Positions 51,675 through 51,724 of a stretch of DNA of 51,724 nt are shown piece after piece. How positions within the stretch are numbered: the stretch's first letter is position 1; every line of letters starts with the position of its first letter. This stretch comes from an uncultured Sphingomonas sp. (GTDB lineage: Bacteria; Pseudomonadota; Alphaproteobacteria; Sphingomonadales; Sphingomonadaceae). Location: positions 1 through 51,724 of the forward strand of contig NZ_CAJXWX010000030.1 in NCBI RefSeq assembly GCF_913062585.1. Reading direction: 5' to 3'. A program made the translations under genes and the position numbers. The notes below the pieces were generated by a model. That model searched no databases. It was not told the DNA's origin and saw nothing but the letters and a program-made list of their open reading frames with translations.

Positions 51675-51724
51675 TCGGGGGGGGGGGGGGGGGGGGCCCC
51701 CCTTTTTTTCCCCCCCCCCCCCCC
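51675..51724. other. Homopolymer contig-end artefact
   Basis: Right after the fumarase stop and three bases, the sequence is runs of G, then C, T and C only. This is unlike anything else in the window and is most simply a sequencing or assembly failure at a contig end. Confidence 0.9.

Overview
The window looks like about 51.7 kb of chromosome from a sphingomonad (Alphaproteobacteria, Sphingomonadales, probably Sphingomonas). The evidence is high GC, dense tightly overlapping operons, a PEPxxWA-CTERM protein, a TorF-family porin, a BamF/DUF3035 lipoprotein, small secreted proteins with a VCGRR motif, and many GC-rich intergenic palindromes. I see no rRNA, tRNA, CRISPR array, prophage, transposase or integrase. 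Gene content is mostly core metabolism. The accessory-looking parts are repeat-filled gaps and clusters of small unknown genes. The last 50 bases are homopolymer runs and look like a damaged contig end.

Layout. 0-7.7 kb: a RadC-like JAB protein diverges from thyA-folA; then a protein with a degenerate GGDEF domain, and a compact ribF-ileS-lspA-bamF run ending in a terminator. 7.8-15.4 kb (mostly minus): a protein with three TonB-C-like modules, a TorF porin, the sseA-metC-mscS operon, an FeS-type photolyase, and queF head to head with the photolyase. 15.9-22 kb (plus): a PEPxxWA-CTERM protein, an EpsD-type lipoprotein, a large GT4 glycosyltransferase with a C-terminal helical half, and a GH130 enzyme. 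22-30 kb (minus): an OPT transporter, a DUF853 ATPase, a Do protease and hflKC. 30-35 kb: an Mrp/ApbC ATPase, a CoA-binding protein, three small secreted proteins, an exonuclease and homoserine dehydrogenase. 35-38 kb (minus): a 2OG-Fe(II) oxygenase, a lipoprotein, a 66-codon frame lacking a normal start and a membrane/propeller-like protein. 38.4-41.7 kb (plus): an MFS exporter, an acidic protein, an MliC-like lipoprotein, an outer-membrane barrel and an HNH protein. 42-47 kb: nrdB and nrdA separated by two small membrane proteins, DUF2171 and a DUF559 endonuclease bracketed by palindromes. 47-51.7 kb: DUF3429, a GGDEF-EAL-PilZ protein and class I fumarase.

How the genes connect. thyA, folA and nrdAB all serve DNA-precursor supply, and a likely NrdR box pair lies upstream of nrdA. 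RibF supplies FAD, which the photolyase needs. HflKC and a Do protease form an envelope quality-control block. The GT4-GH130 pair probably makes or remodels a mannose-type glycan. Two proteins carry c-di-GMP-related domains: one degenerate, the other with intact cyclase, phosphodiesterase and PilZ modules.

The most unusual material is in the repeats. They include a 66-bp element able to fold as a three-way junction inside a palindrome, three loci with long perfect or near-perfect inverted repeats of one family, a 30-bp tandem array running into one of those arms, and a DUF559 gene whose 3' end, and probably its ribosome-binding site, come from palindromes. All functional assignments were made by reading the sequence; no database search was run.
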